Assembly: GCA_001598975.1 (NCBI GenBank)
Contig: BBXU01001219.1
Location: forward strand, 1-58,160
Direction of reading: 5' to 3'
Source: Parachlorella kessleri
Taxonomy: Eukaryota > Chlorophyta > Trebouxiophyceae > Chlorellales > Chlorellaceae
Length of the DNA: 58,160 nt
Under the pieces are notes generated by a model. That model was not told the origin of the DNA and made no database searches. It saw only the letters and a program-made list of their open reading frames with translations. The position numbers were made by a program, and so were the translations under genes. This document shows, one piece after another, positions 44,874 through 54,497 of the stretch (position 1 is its first letter; each line of letters begins with the position of its first letter).

Positions 44874-47800
44874 CGGCCCTTCATGCCTCCGACAGTGCTT
44901 CGCCCCCTGCATGCCTGCAGCGCCCCGCATGAAGTGCAAATCACTGCCAGTGCCATGCTCGCCACCAGCGCAGCACCCCCCCCAATGGTCAGAGCACCTC
45001 TGCCTTCCGCTCCGGGCGGGCTGGCAAGGGCTCACGCTGGCTAACCCCCTGCCGCGTCACGCCACCACACAGCCGATTAGGTGGCAGCCCTTGACACCCA
45101 CCGGAGCCCTCAATGCCCCCGTCGCTGTCTACCTCCTGCAGAAAGCCTGCCCTGCCAGGGGAAAAAACAAACCGCTGCCCCCGCCTCACCTGCCCCTTCC
45201 ATCCCAAGGCCAAAGCTGCCACCATCAGCAGCCCGAGGTGCCGCATCGCTGAGGCCGCCACCGTCCCCCAGCTGCTCTCTAAGGGCTCGCTCCTGGGCTT
45301 GCAAGCCTTGCCAGGCCTGCCCGGCATCTTTCACCAACTCCCGCAGCAGCTCACGACGCAGGACCAGGCGGCGCTTGTCGGCCTAAACATCAAAGACCAC
45401 AGCAGTATGAGGCGTGTTAATCTCGTGCCCACCTTTGAGCTCATGTAGTAGCGTGAATGTAAAGCCTGCTGAACAAGGCTTATGACGGCCTGGACGTCAG
45501 ACAGCACAGCAAAGCCAAGTGCTATGTGAAGCTTAAGGACGTCTTGAGCTCATAGCCCGCAGCATGAACCTAAGGCCTGCTGGATAGGCCTTGATTACAA
45601 CCTCGTCAGCGTGCGTGAGAAGCAAAGCAGACAACTGTGTCCAGGTGTTAGAACATGGGAGGCAGGCTGAGGCTGACTTGCGCACGCTTCACAACAGCAG
45701 CAGGCTGCCTCAAGTGGCAGGGTTCTAGTTAGCATCTACTTTTCTAGCAAAGCGAATAGATTTCTAGCCTATATCAACCTGGGCAAGCCCGACTCACCTC
45801 CACTCGAGCCAGCTCTCGCAGACGTGCCAGGTCAGCAGAGACAGGCGCCGGCGCCGGCGGCGCCTCAATCTCCCGCCCCAGCGGTGCCTGCTGCTGCTCC
45901 CGTGCCGGGGCGGCAGTGCCAAGTGCCGCCAAGCCAGCTGTCACTACGGGTGTTTCGGCTGCACTTGCCGGCCCAGGAGCGATTGGTGCAGCATCAGGCG
46001 GGAGAGGCGAGGCGAGTGCTGCTTCAGGGACATTACCACCCGCCCGAGCACGCGCTTGTTGCGCCTCTGCCACTGTCGCCATGGCAGGCACCTTGCTCCT
46101 GCCCCTGCCCTCTCTGCCGCGAGCCGCCTGCTGCGCCGCTGCCTGCTGCGCTGCCGCCAGCGTTGCCTTCTCGGCAGCGAGAGCAGGCTCAGCCGCCCGC
46201 TTGGCGGGCGGTGCCGCCCCTGCGGCCTTGGTTACAGCAAGCTTGGAGACAGTGTTGCTGCCCGCAGCCTTGGTGGCGCCCTTGCTTTTGACATCTGAAA
46301 GCTGTTTGGGCTGCTGGGCCTGCTGCACCTGCTCTGACTGCTGTGGCTGCTTCGAGCGCTTTGCGCTCTCGACATGCTGCTTACCACCGCTCTTTGCTGC
46401 TGTCGCTGCTGCGGCGTCTGCCGAGGGCTTTGCACCGGCTTTGGGGGCCTGGCTGCCGCCATCCCGAGGTGGCTGCTGCTGCTGCTGCTGCTGGTGGTGT
46501 GAGGTGGACCCTGCACCAGCAGACCCTGCGGCCGCCTGGGCAGCTGACAATGGTTTCGCAGCAGCAACGCCAGCAGAAGGCGGCGGCAGCGGGCTGGCAG
46601 GATCCCCAGCCACGTCCTGCTGCTGCTGCTGACCTGGTTGCTGTGGACGCTTTGCCTGCTGGGCTGCCCTGGCAGCGCCGGCGCCCTCCACCTCGCTCTC
46701 AGAGGTGTACCCATCCAGTAGCCGGTCGCTGCCAGGGGAGGCAGCACCCCTGCTCAGGCCATGCCGCTTGCGCCACCGCGCAATGGCCGCAACACCTCCC
46801 AGCTCCGCGGGCGCCACGCGTGGAGCCGGTACCTCCTCGACTGCAGGCAAGTCCGCAGCGCCAGCCTCCCTGCCTGGACGGCCGCCCCCAGCTTTCCTTG
46901 CGGTCCCAACGACAGCTTGGGGAGACGCAGCAATCCCAGCTGTAATCCCTGAGTCATCGCTGGTGGGCCGCCGCCGACCTAAGCTGGTACTGACATTGCC
47001 CTGCAACGGCTTTACTACTGCCAGGGCCATGGGCTGGGCTTTGTCAGGAGGGGACCCTCGGCTCCCATCGCCACCAAACCCGGGCGGCAGCGGCGGCACG
47101 CCGCCGCCCGCACCGCCGACATGCGGCCGGCCCGGCCGCTCCATGTGCTGAGCCTGCTGCGGCGGCAGCGGCGGGGACAGCGCAGCGATGTGTGGGTATG
47201 GCAGCTGCCCTAGGAGCTCCAGCGGGCGAAGAAACTGGACCTCAGCGGAGTTTGGGGATCGTGCGTTGGCAGGCACACGGTCAAACTGGTTTGGTTGGCC
47301 TTCGGCATCCTCCAGAAAGTAGGGGGCTTGGGCTTCGGCGGGGGCCTGATGACGCGGTGAGGGCAGGGCGTCCCAGAAGGGCGGGGGCAGGTGCCTGGCA
47401 GCGGGAGGGCTGCTGTGGTGGCTGTGGATGCCGGGCAACGCCAGGGGCAGCTCAGAAAGGCCCTGCAGACCAAAAAGCCAGGATGCTTCAAGTCCAGGCA
47501 AGTAAAGGCAAGAAATCAGCACACTAGAACACCGCCCACATGGGCCACAAGGTACCCCACCTGCACCTGAGTTCTCGCCACAGCTTGCGCCACGGGGCAC
47601 ACTTCACCCCCGATGACCTCTGCCAGCCCCCAAGCCAAGCCATCGGCCCGCTGCCCCTCATGCCTCCAGAAAAAAGTGTACGGTGGGGCCAGGGACATGA
47701 AAAAAACTCCCCGGCAACAACTTGGCACTGAGAAAGTGGGGACGCTGAAAAGGCTAGGAGGTGGCAGCCAGCCGCCCAACTCAGGTTCTCACGAGAGGGT

Positions 47801-50262
47801 GCCCTTAAACCGGCACGGCCAGGGGCCCAGCCAGAGAAAATGCAGCCCTCATGCTTGCCCTCACCGACCTGCAACTGCTGCAGCTGCGGGAGCAGCAGCG
47901 GACGCGCCGCCGCAAAGCCAGCACCTCGGATGTGGGGTGGCCCCTCCCGCCTTGCAGCTGGCTCGTAGGGTGGCAAGGCAGCGTGCTGCTGGGCCTGCTG
48001 TGGCCGCTGCGGGGCCAGGTCCAGCGTCAGGGACGACAGGAAAGCGTCAGCTGCAGCGCTTGGCGAGAGTCCCTGCAATGCAATTTCAGCGGTAACAGGA
48101 TCCTTCAGGAGGATAGTATCAAGGCAGTACAATAATGCAGGAAGGGGAGCCATAGGGAGCTGATATCCCCGCACGGGAGCAGCTACCCGCGGTGGCTGCT
48201 ACCCGGTGACACCCAGGAAAGTGGCTACACAGGGGTGATTCACACAGATGACATCAAGGGGGGGATATGACTCTCAGCCTTGAGGCCAGTCTAGATAGGG
48301 TGCTTGACTGTGACAAGACCAAGGCAAGATCCCAGACGGCTGCAAAGCTTCACCCACAGTCTCCCCTCTCTTTACAAACACACCCACATACCACACGAAA
48401 GAGGGCGCATGGTCATTCCACCCACACTTTCTGGGCAGCCACCATGCTCACTACCCAAGGCAGGTCAGGCGACCCAGCCCCACCGCTGCACTGACCCGCT
48501 CACCTCGTTTACTGCAGCACCAGCTGCAGCGGCCGGTGCTGGGCTGCTGCTATGGCGGCCAGCAAGCCCTGGCCCTTCCTGCTCCTGCTCCTGCTCCTGC
48601 TGGTCCCTTGAGCTGAGTGCTCCCACTGATGCATGCTGAGCAGTGGTCGCAGGCCCCACTGCTTGCTCCGCCTGCTGACGGGCCTGCTGTGCTGCCAGCC
48701 GCTGGGCGTGCAAAGCCTTTAAAGCCTTCAAAGCCGCGGATCCTCCCTGCACTGGCTTGGTGGGCGAAGCTTCTGATTCCCGAGCCGCTGCACCGCCCTG
48801 AGGCTGCTGCACCGACCTGCCCAAGACCTGCTGTGCCTGCTGCGCCTGCTGTCTGCCCTGCTGCAACGGGTGCACCTGAGCCACCTTGGTCGCACGATGC
48901 GCCTGCTGTGCCTGCTCACCACCTCCTGCACGCACAGCGGCTGCCTCCGCTGATACCGCCACAGCGGTTCCAGGACCTGCAGTACCACGGGCCTCTGACC
49001 TGGCCGGTACTGCAGCCACAGGCTCGCCCTGGACATTATTTACAGGACTGGTAACAGTAGGAGCGCCAGCCAAGTCAGCTCCTCTCTGAGAGGTCTCTGC
49101 CGCTCGAGCTGCCACCGCCACTGCAACGCCGCTGGTTGCAGCGGCAGCCATCGCCGCTGGAAGGCTGGGTGATGCCAGCGAAGAAGCGTTTGTAGGCCTG
49201 GCAACCACCGCCTGCTGCCGCTGCTGCTGGGGCGGCTGCTGCGGCTGCTGCCCCGGCGGCTGTGCTGGCTGCTGCTGCTGCTGCTGCTTGGCTTTGCTGC
49301 GTGTGGCGCGACCTACAGGAGCCACAGCAACGCCCACGGCAGCGGCAGGTGGGAGTGGCCTTGCCTGTGTCCCGGCGGGCTGCCGAAGCTACAGCAAGGC
49401 ACGAGAAGGTATGCCATCGATCGATATCGTTGCCGTACCTGACATCTGCGGTCCTGCATTAGTTCTACACACGTCTCCAGAACCTTCCTGAGCGGGAAAC
49501 CAACGCCCAGTGACAGTCACACCACCCCGAGGCCGGCCCTACATCTGGCTATGCACGCAACGGGCCTGGACCAGCTGCGTAGCGACGGATACCCTCTGAC
49601 CCCACCTCACCAAGGCCAGTGTCAGGCGCCGGCCGCTAAGGAGCCCAACCCTACTTTTTCAACCCGTTACCTAGTACTTTGCAAAGAGTCTCAGTGCGGT
49701 ACTTACAACGCGCCTTTCTGCACGCTGGGATGCGTAAACCTACCAGGGCCGTCCTCCTCTGTATTTCCTGCTGCAGCTTCTCCATCTCTTCGTTGAGCTT
49801 CTGGATGTCCCCCCTCCCCTTCTGGCGTGATAGCTGGACCACCTGCATCCGCAGCTGCTGCACCTGCAGAGCAACCTGCCCTGGCATGTGGGCGCCCCCT
49901 GCAGGCAGCAGCACGGGAGCAGCATGTGTGGTTTCGCTTGCCATGCACCAGGCTTGACCCCAGGGCATCGGTTGGTGGTACTAGCGACTGCCAAGAAAAG
50001 TGGACCACACCATGGGCGACCACCTGGACTATTTGAGTAGTTGCCGAGAGGCACGGCAGCGGTATGGCACGGCACGGCTTCAAAGGGCAACAGGCACCCT
50101 ACTTTTTGTAGACCAAAAACCACGCCAGCATTTGCAGGGCGTCGCCAAGGGTTGCAAGGCTGAAATGGGCAGGTACATGTCTTGTTCATATGTGTTACCT
50201 GTGTTGCTGGGGTCCTCCTCATCGCTGTAGTCCCTGTCAAAGTCGATAATGACCCTGTCCAT
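30284..50262 (-). CDS. giant ZFC3H1/Red1-like nuclear RNA-surveillance scaffold (zf-C3H1 plus HAT-type repeats)
   Basis: Twenty-one exons: 50262-50199, 49898-49744, 49379-48504, 48159-47865, 47619-47567, 47462-45798, 45382-45190, 44749-43558, 42973-42910, 42523-42434, 42172-40261, 39951-38660, 38391-36092, 35839-35223, 34788-34645, 34408-33894, 33604-33446, 33239-32544, 32352-31327, 31099-30962, 30535-30284. Every junction keeps phase, giving 4565 residues. The start is MDRVIIDFDRDYSDEEDP. There are coiled coils at about 30-73 and 1015-1070. Most of 74-3370 is disordered and rich in Gln, Ala, Pro and Ser, with RS-type segments and three LPPGFG motifs. CPFELRGACKDRDC (3370-3383) is the zf-C3H1 signature. 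After it come HAT-like helices (LWAEYALQQLP, LEHNKHSSLLWPLYLHF, LRFAPQSYRLWVTAA). In human and fission yeast this family links the exosome to nuclear polyadenylated RNA (PAXT, MTREC). Human ZFC3H1 is about 2000 residues. A fusion of two neighbouring genes cannot be fully excluded. Confidence 0.82.
35119..35282. repeat. 100-bp-spaced duplication of an exon end and donor
   Basis: The end of the exon 35839-35223, with its donor, is copied 100 bp further into the intron: ACCTGCA begins at 35121 and 35221. Both copies continue through a Leu-Gln-Gln-Leu-Pro coding stretch (ALQQLPS). The copy in the intron still has a usable GT donor. Confidence 0.85.
36092..36133 (-). other. zf-C3H1 finger, third Cys at exon end; fourth ligand replaced
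   Basis: The exon end encodes CPFELRGACKDRDC, then the intron; the next exon (from 35839) continues RYQMAEDY. In the family the position of this Met is the His ligand (C-x-x-Q-H). Both splice signals (CTGCAG before GTGAGC, and CCGCAG before GTACCAG) are clean, so the change is not an obvious modelling error. Confidence 0.65.
42327..42640. repeat. 95-100-bp tandem duplication spanning a 90-bp exon
   Basis: The exon 42523-42434 is embedded in repeats. Its 3' half and donor (CACCATGCACAGCTC) are repeated at 42331 and 42431, 100 bp apart. Its 5' half and acceptor (GCCGCATCTGCTTG) are repeated at 42496 and 42591, 95 bp apart. The flanking copies are diverged and are not needed for the frame. Confidence 0.88.
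43297..43356. repeat. 21-bp minisatellite, about three copies
   Basis: Three near-perfect units of CAGCGACACAGCGACTGG plus three variable bases, in the intron between exons 44749-43558 and 42973-42910 of the giant gene. Confidence 0.85.
43487..43568. repeat. 59-bp-spaced duplication of an exon donor site
   Basis: AGGCTCACCCGGTGG occurs at 43491 and again at 43550. The second is the real exon end plus GTGAGCC donor of the exon 44749-43558 (minus strand); the first is a copy inside the intron. About 45 bp of similarity surrounds each. Confidence 0.85.
44843..44871. repeat. TAG/CTA trinucleotide microsatellite
   Basis: About nine AGT/TAG units in the intron between exons 45382-45190 and 44749-43558 of the giant gene. 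In this orientation it would put stop codons in frame, which supports its being intronic. Confidence 0.85.
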
Positions 50263-50711
50263 GCTGGTTCCCGTAAAGTCTCACTCAGGGAGCCGTCAGT
50301 GCGGCCGCCTCTGCTGTCACAGATGGGGTTGTCCTCCTGACTCTGCTTGTTGGGGCTCTTGTCATGTCATGTCATAAGTTTCAGAGGTAGCCTGCGTGTA
50401 GACACCCCCTAGCAGGCAGGTATGGCACTCATGCGTGACGTAAAAGGTACATGCTGTTACGAATCACAACAAGGCCACCCACCAGGTGCAGCCATCAGGC
50501 ATGCTTTAACACGTCTATCTTGAGCATTTATATCTGTCACTTACAAAAGGGGACCCAGAACTCGTCTAAGCAGCAGGACCAGCGGGCTTTGGAAAACGGC
50601 AATAGCGGAAAGACGGGCTGTACCGCTCTGTACCCACCCTCGCAACCCGTGGAGCTTGAACCCCAGAGACATTTCATCTGTGTGCCCGTACCGCTAGTGA
50701 CTCCCGTAAGG
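50263..50711. promoter_or_regulatory. divergent promoter region of ZFC3H1-like and TOM22 genes
   Basis: 449 bp between start codons at 50262 (minus) and 50712 (plus). It contains a short GTCAT tandem (TCATGTCATGTCAT near 50361) and a TATA-like CATTTATATC near 50525. A shared promoter for a nuclear RNA factor and a mitochondrial import receptor is inferred only from position. Confidence 0.5.
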
Positions 50712-51284
50712 ATGGCAGGCGCTGCTAATACCGCCCTGGGTCTGGCCCACGACGTCTCCTACAGTCTTTACAGGGTTGTCAAGAGCACAGGCGAGGACAA
50801 CCTTGCTTTTCCAGCCTTTAAATGTCGCAGTGCGCCCGGTCGCAGTCGGGGTTCTTCCGCTCAGATAAAGGCGGCTACAAAGGAGTCATGCTTGGCCGCA
50901 GGGAAAGCTGCCTGGATCGCTGGCACCTCGGCCCTCATCCTATTGATACCCTTGGTAAGTCTTCCAAGGGTGCAACGAAAGCTTTGATGGTGCCAAGCTT
51001 GCTCATTCTGCGCTTTCCTTGATTTCCCAGGGCCACAAGTCCCCACGCAATAACTCTTTACTTCTTCTGTTTCTTTTGTTTTTGCAGATAATCGAGATGG
51101 ACCGAGAGCAGCAGGTGCGCCTGCAGCATGACTAATGCCTTGGCTCCCGTTGCTTGAGGTACCCTTCCTTCGCCACGTGCGTACTCTTGACTACTGTCAA
51201 ACTTGTTGTTCCCAACTGTAGATGACCGAGTTTGAGGCGCAGCAACTTGGAGCTCTGACCGGTCAGGCTCAGGCCGCCAAGTAG
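50712..51284 (+). CDS. TOM22: TOM22/TOM9 mitochondrial outer-membrane import receptor subunit
   Basis: Exons 50712-50790, 50902-50954, 51088-51114, 51222-51284, giving 73 residues. The signature runs across two junctions: STGKAAWIAGTSALILLIPL, then IIEMDREQQ, then MTEFEAQQLGAL. This is the conserved transmembrane block of plant and algal TOM9/TOM22, a tail-anchored subunit of the TOM complex in the mitochondrial outer membrane that helps dock precursors and organise the pore. The cytosolic part is very short and lacks a long acidic domain, as known for the plant form. The first intron (50791-50901) would be GC-AG; it is 111 bp with no stop, so retaining it adds 37 residues in frame and breaks the conserved block. 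Upstream in-frame extension is possible but not conserved. Confidence 0.88.
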
Positions 51285-51687
51285 ACCAAACCTTTGACCC
51301 CAAGCCCTTGGAGTCTGGTGAGGAAGTGTGGATGGCACTATGACTGTGACACACACCAGGAACAGGTAGTGCCTCAGCCAAATAGGGACCCCGTCTGTGG
51401 CTAGTCTGTGGCTAGCATTTGCCATCCCTGGAAAAAGCTTCCTTGACTCCCAGGCCTGTTACTCTAGGAAGTGTTAGTATACGGACATCGATGCTTCCAA
51501 CAGCCTCGCCGCCGCACCATATGGCCGCTTTCCAGCTTACTTACTGAATGGGAGTTTTGTTCGCAGGCCGCATATTTGTTAGCCAGGGGCAGTTGTTATT
51601 GCAAGCAGCAAGTCAGCAAGGCGGGTAACTTGGTTTTTACGGTGGCTCCTTAGCAAGCACTTGCCACACAAGCAAATCAGTACAGTT
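51285..51687. other. intergenic region between TOM22 and SDHAF3
   Basis: 403 bp between two genes read in the same direction. It should hold the TOM22 3' UTR and the SDHAF3 promoter. I see no coding exon or repeat. Confidence 0.5.
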
Positions 51688-52272
51688 ATGTCAGCCTCAG
51701 CAGCAGCGCGCGCCCGGGCGGCGCCGGTCATCTCCCTCTTTCGCTCCATCCTCCGCCTGCACCGTGACAAGCTGCCCCCGCCGATGCGCGCCATGGGCGA
51801 CGCCTACGTCAAGGACGAGTTTAGCAAGCACCTGCGAGGCAAGACCACGGAAAGGCAGTGGCAGGTGTTCATGCAAGAGTGGCAGCGCTACCATGCCATG
51901 CTGTCAGGCAATGCCGACATCCTGGCTGACCCGGCGGCAGCCGCTGCGGCACGGCAGGCACGGGCCAGCTCTGGCAGCAGCAGCAGCAGCGGCGGCGGGC
52001 AGGGCATGGGTGCACAGGGCCCTGCGGCTGACCTTTCCGCCGCAGCCGCTGGCAGCGCAGCAGGCTCAGCAGCGGCGCAGACGACGGTCTCGGCGGCGGC
52101 CAGCGGCAGCTGCGGTGAGCTGGCGGACGACGTGCTGGGCATGCTGACGCCAGATCAGCGTGCCAGGCTGGACCGACTGCGCCAGGAGGCCGGCCGCTTT
52201 GGGCGGGACCTGCTTAAGCCTGGAGAAGGCGGTGCTGTGGGCGCAGTGGCTGGTGACAACCGGCACAAGTGA
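51688..52272 (+). CDS. SDHAF3: SDHAF3/ACN9 succinate dehydrogenase assembly factor (LYR-type), single exon
   Basis: An uninterrupted frame of 194 residues, the only intronless gene in the window. The ACN9 core is clear at about residues 14-75: LFRSILRLHRDKLPPPMR, then GDAYVKDEF, then FMQEWQRY. The tripeptide of the LYR motif is LFR (residues 17-19), a common variant. In yeast and animals this matrix protein helps mature the iron-sulfur subunit of complex II. After residue 80 comes an Ala/Ser/Gly-rich linker, then a conserved-looking tail with LTPDQRARLDRLRQEAGRF. That makes it longer than the roughly 120-residue family norm. The N-terminus is Ala/Arg-rich, fitting a mitochondrial presequence. 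Confidence 0.92.
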   Translation: MSASAAARARAAPVISLFRSILRLHRDKLPPPMRAMGDAYVKDEFSKHLRGKTTERQWQVFMQEWQRYHAMLSGNADILADPAAAAAARQARASSGSSSSSGGGQGMGAQGPAADLSAAAAGSAAGSAAAQTTVSAAASGSCGELADDVLGMLTPDQRARLDRLRQEAGRFGRDLLKPGEGGAVGAVAGDNRHK

Positions 52273-52966
52273 ATTGGCTTTAGCCCAGCAGCAGAGAGTC
52301 AGTATGGCTTGGGCCGTCAGATAGGATGGGGGTGGAGGGTGGTTCTGATGCCAGCCATGTGGGGGTGGGTGCAGCTCCGTATAGGGTGTGGGATGTTGCT
52401 GCTAATGCCCGACTGCTTGCAGAGCATTCTGGCCCGGTAATGTGCTGTGCTGGGCTGTGTTTGCTGCCCTAATTTCTGTGGTGGTTTGTACCTGGTCGCT
52501 AAGCGGTTGTTTGATGTCAGTTGTTCACGAACTGGACAAAACCCGGCCGAAGTGCCTAAATGGTTGCCTGCTCATGTGATCCAAGGATATATAATAGATA
52601 GCGTGGGCTGATGCAAGGGATGAGCAGGGTGTCTACGGTGGGCAGCATTAACATCCTCATGCTGTGTGCTGTACTTGGACGGTTTATGGTAACACATGGG
52701 GTGAGGAGGGAGCTCAAATAAAATTGCACTCTCCTATGTCAAATCTAGTTCCACAGCAATTGCGGCCTAGCTCTCTTTTCACTCCTTCCACATCATCTGG
52801 CATGAACAGCAGTGCGCGTTCAGGTTGAAGCAGCTGTTACAACCAGGTCTACTAGGCTTGCAGTGCAGCTCTTGGTGGCCCATTACGACGATTGCGAGTG
52901 GCCTCTGCATGGGAGAAAATGGGCTCAAAGCTCAGGGCAGCCCCAGAGCATACTTAGTATCCAGCC
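52273..52966. other. intergenic region after SDHAF3
   Basis: About 690 bp with the presumed SDHAF3 3' UTR and upstream sequence of the next small gene. It contains an AT-rich patch near 52580-52600. I see no conserved reading frame. Confidence 0.45.
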
Positions 52967-53023
52967 ATGTCAGGACCCTTCAACCGTACCAGTACACCTT
53001 TTCTGTTCACGCTACCTGTCACC

Positions 53024-53482
53024 ATGAGTAATTATGGAATCGACCCATATCAGACCCAGCACCAACATAACTATCGCCAGGATCTAGCGGCCACTGGTTC
53101 AGCCCTAATCACTGCAGGGAGTACTAAGGCCCAAGTGAGACAAGGATACTTTGCCATAAAGGGTATTCTGACGCTTGCAGCTTTTAAAATCCTGTCAAAC
53201 CAGCCTGGCGAGGTAAGCACTGAGGCCCGCTGCACTCTCGCATGTCAAGCGCCAAGATCACGAACAACATACTTCCATTGTAGCAGCGAGAAATGCAGAC
53301 TGCAGATCGCAGAATCTCACTGATGTTATATGATAAATCATTAAAACACTCAACAGGGCAGCCAGGTAAGGAAGCAAAACAAACTAACTCACGTCAGGAG
53401 CGTCTCTCTCTCACAGTTCTGCGTTCACCGCCCTGCCAAGAATCGCTCCAAACGTGCCATCAAAGGCGGCATGCTCTCATAA
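53024..53482 (+). CDS. small unrecognised protein with basic C-terminus, two exons
   Basis: Exons 53024-53212 and 53417-53482 join in phase and give 84 residues. The start has a good context (ACCATGA); an in-frame ATG at 52967 would add 19 residues. The N-terminus is Gln/His/Tyr-rich (MSNYGIDPYQTQHQHNY). The middle is helical (GYFAIKGILTLAAFKIL), and the end is strongly basic (RPAKNRSKRAIKGG). An alternative middle exon around 53286-53370 cannot be joined to the last exon in this phase. I do not recognise a family. The antisense frame over 53425-53540 also looks protein-like, so the direction is not fully certain. Confidence 0.4.
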
Positions 53483-53642
53483 GCCAACCTCTGCCAATCT
53501 TCAGGGTCAAAACGTTGAAACCCCATCATCCACATACCTAGGCTAGAGCTGCACCAGCACCGCGAACCACGGCCGCGCCCACAGGCGGCGCCGCATCCTG
53601 ACGTCAACACAGCGTCCATCATAACACTCTACTGGCAGCTGC

Positions 53643-54292
53643 CTACGGCATGTCGTCACTGAACTTGTAAGCCCCAATGAAACCAATGAGGCCCCAGGCG
53701 GCGCTGTAGAGCAGCAGGGGGTGACCTGTTGGCCGCTTAGACAGCACCATAGAGGCATAAGCCCAGACAACCTGCACAGGGCAATCAGCTCGATGACTAA
53801 TACATCAATGGAGGCATAAGCCCAGACAACCTGCACAGGGTAGTCAACATGCTGTGAGGTTCATCACTGGGGAGCATTGCCTACAGCGCTGCATGCAAGC
53901 CAAACGCATGCCATGGTAATGACTTATCAACACCAGAAGAGAGTGTTTTCTAGTTGAATGATGATGGCAATGGAGGACAGGACCTCTAGGGGTACAACAA
54001 CAACCGCAATTGGTCAGTCTTTGCAGGGGCAAGCCCAGCTGACGGGGGACAACCCCTACTTGTTAAGAACCATAGCCACCAATAGCAGCTATCAACCACC
54101 TCCGGCTCTGCGGCGGGCGATGCTTACCGGCGCCAGCACAGCGAAGACCAGCTTCCTCTGTATCGCGTGGCACTCCTGCCGGTAGAACCACAGCACCAGT
54201 GCCAGCAACACTGCCATCCTGCAGGGCCAGTGGAGCAGAAGGACCATGGTCTCAAACACAACCTCGACGCCAGCAGCAGTGCCATCCTCCAT
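53643..54292 (-). CDS. small multi-pass membrane protein or C-terminal part of the gene upstream
   Basis: Exons 54292-54128 and 53771-53643 join in phase and give 97 residues with a TAG stop. Two or three hydrophobic segments are visible: around MVLLLHWPCRMAVLLALVLW, KLVFAVLAPVVWAYASMVL, and LLLYSAAWGLIGFIGAY before the end KFSDDMP. ATG at 54292 can be a start, but a TAA lies just before it in frame, so if the exon belongs to a longer gene its acceptor must lie after that stop. The start of the second exon is duplicated 59 bp upstream. I do not recognise the family. Confidence 0.55.
53748..53842. repeat. 59-bp-spaced duplication of a 3' splice site
   Basis: About 30 bp (GGCATAAGCCCAGACAACCT and onward) occur at about 53754 and 53813. 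Read on the minus strand each holds a CTGTGCAG acceptor followed by the first exon codons (VVWAYAS). Only the copy nearer 53771 leads into the long hydrophobic exon. Confidence 0.85.
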
Positions 54293-54497
54293 GGGTTAGA
54301 TCTATGGATGCACAACGAACTACAGAGTCCCACCCAGTCCCACTTCATGCCATCAGCTCGCCGGGACGGGACCATGCCAAGCCTGGTGTGTCAGATGCAC
54401 TGGTCAGCGGCTCTGCGCTCCACAGGAGGAAGAAGCAACTGACTCGTGCCGCAAGCAACACTAGCAGCGTCCAGGTGCGCCCCCCAACCATTGATTA

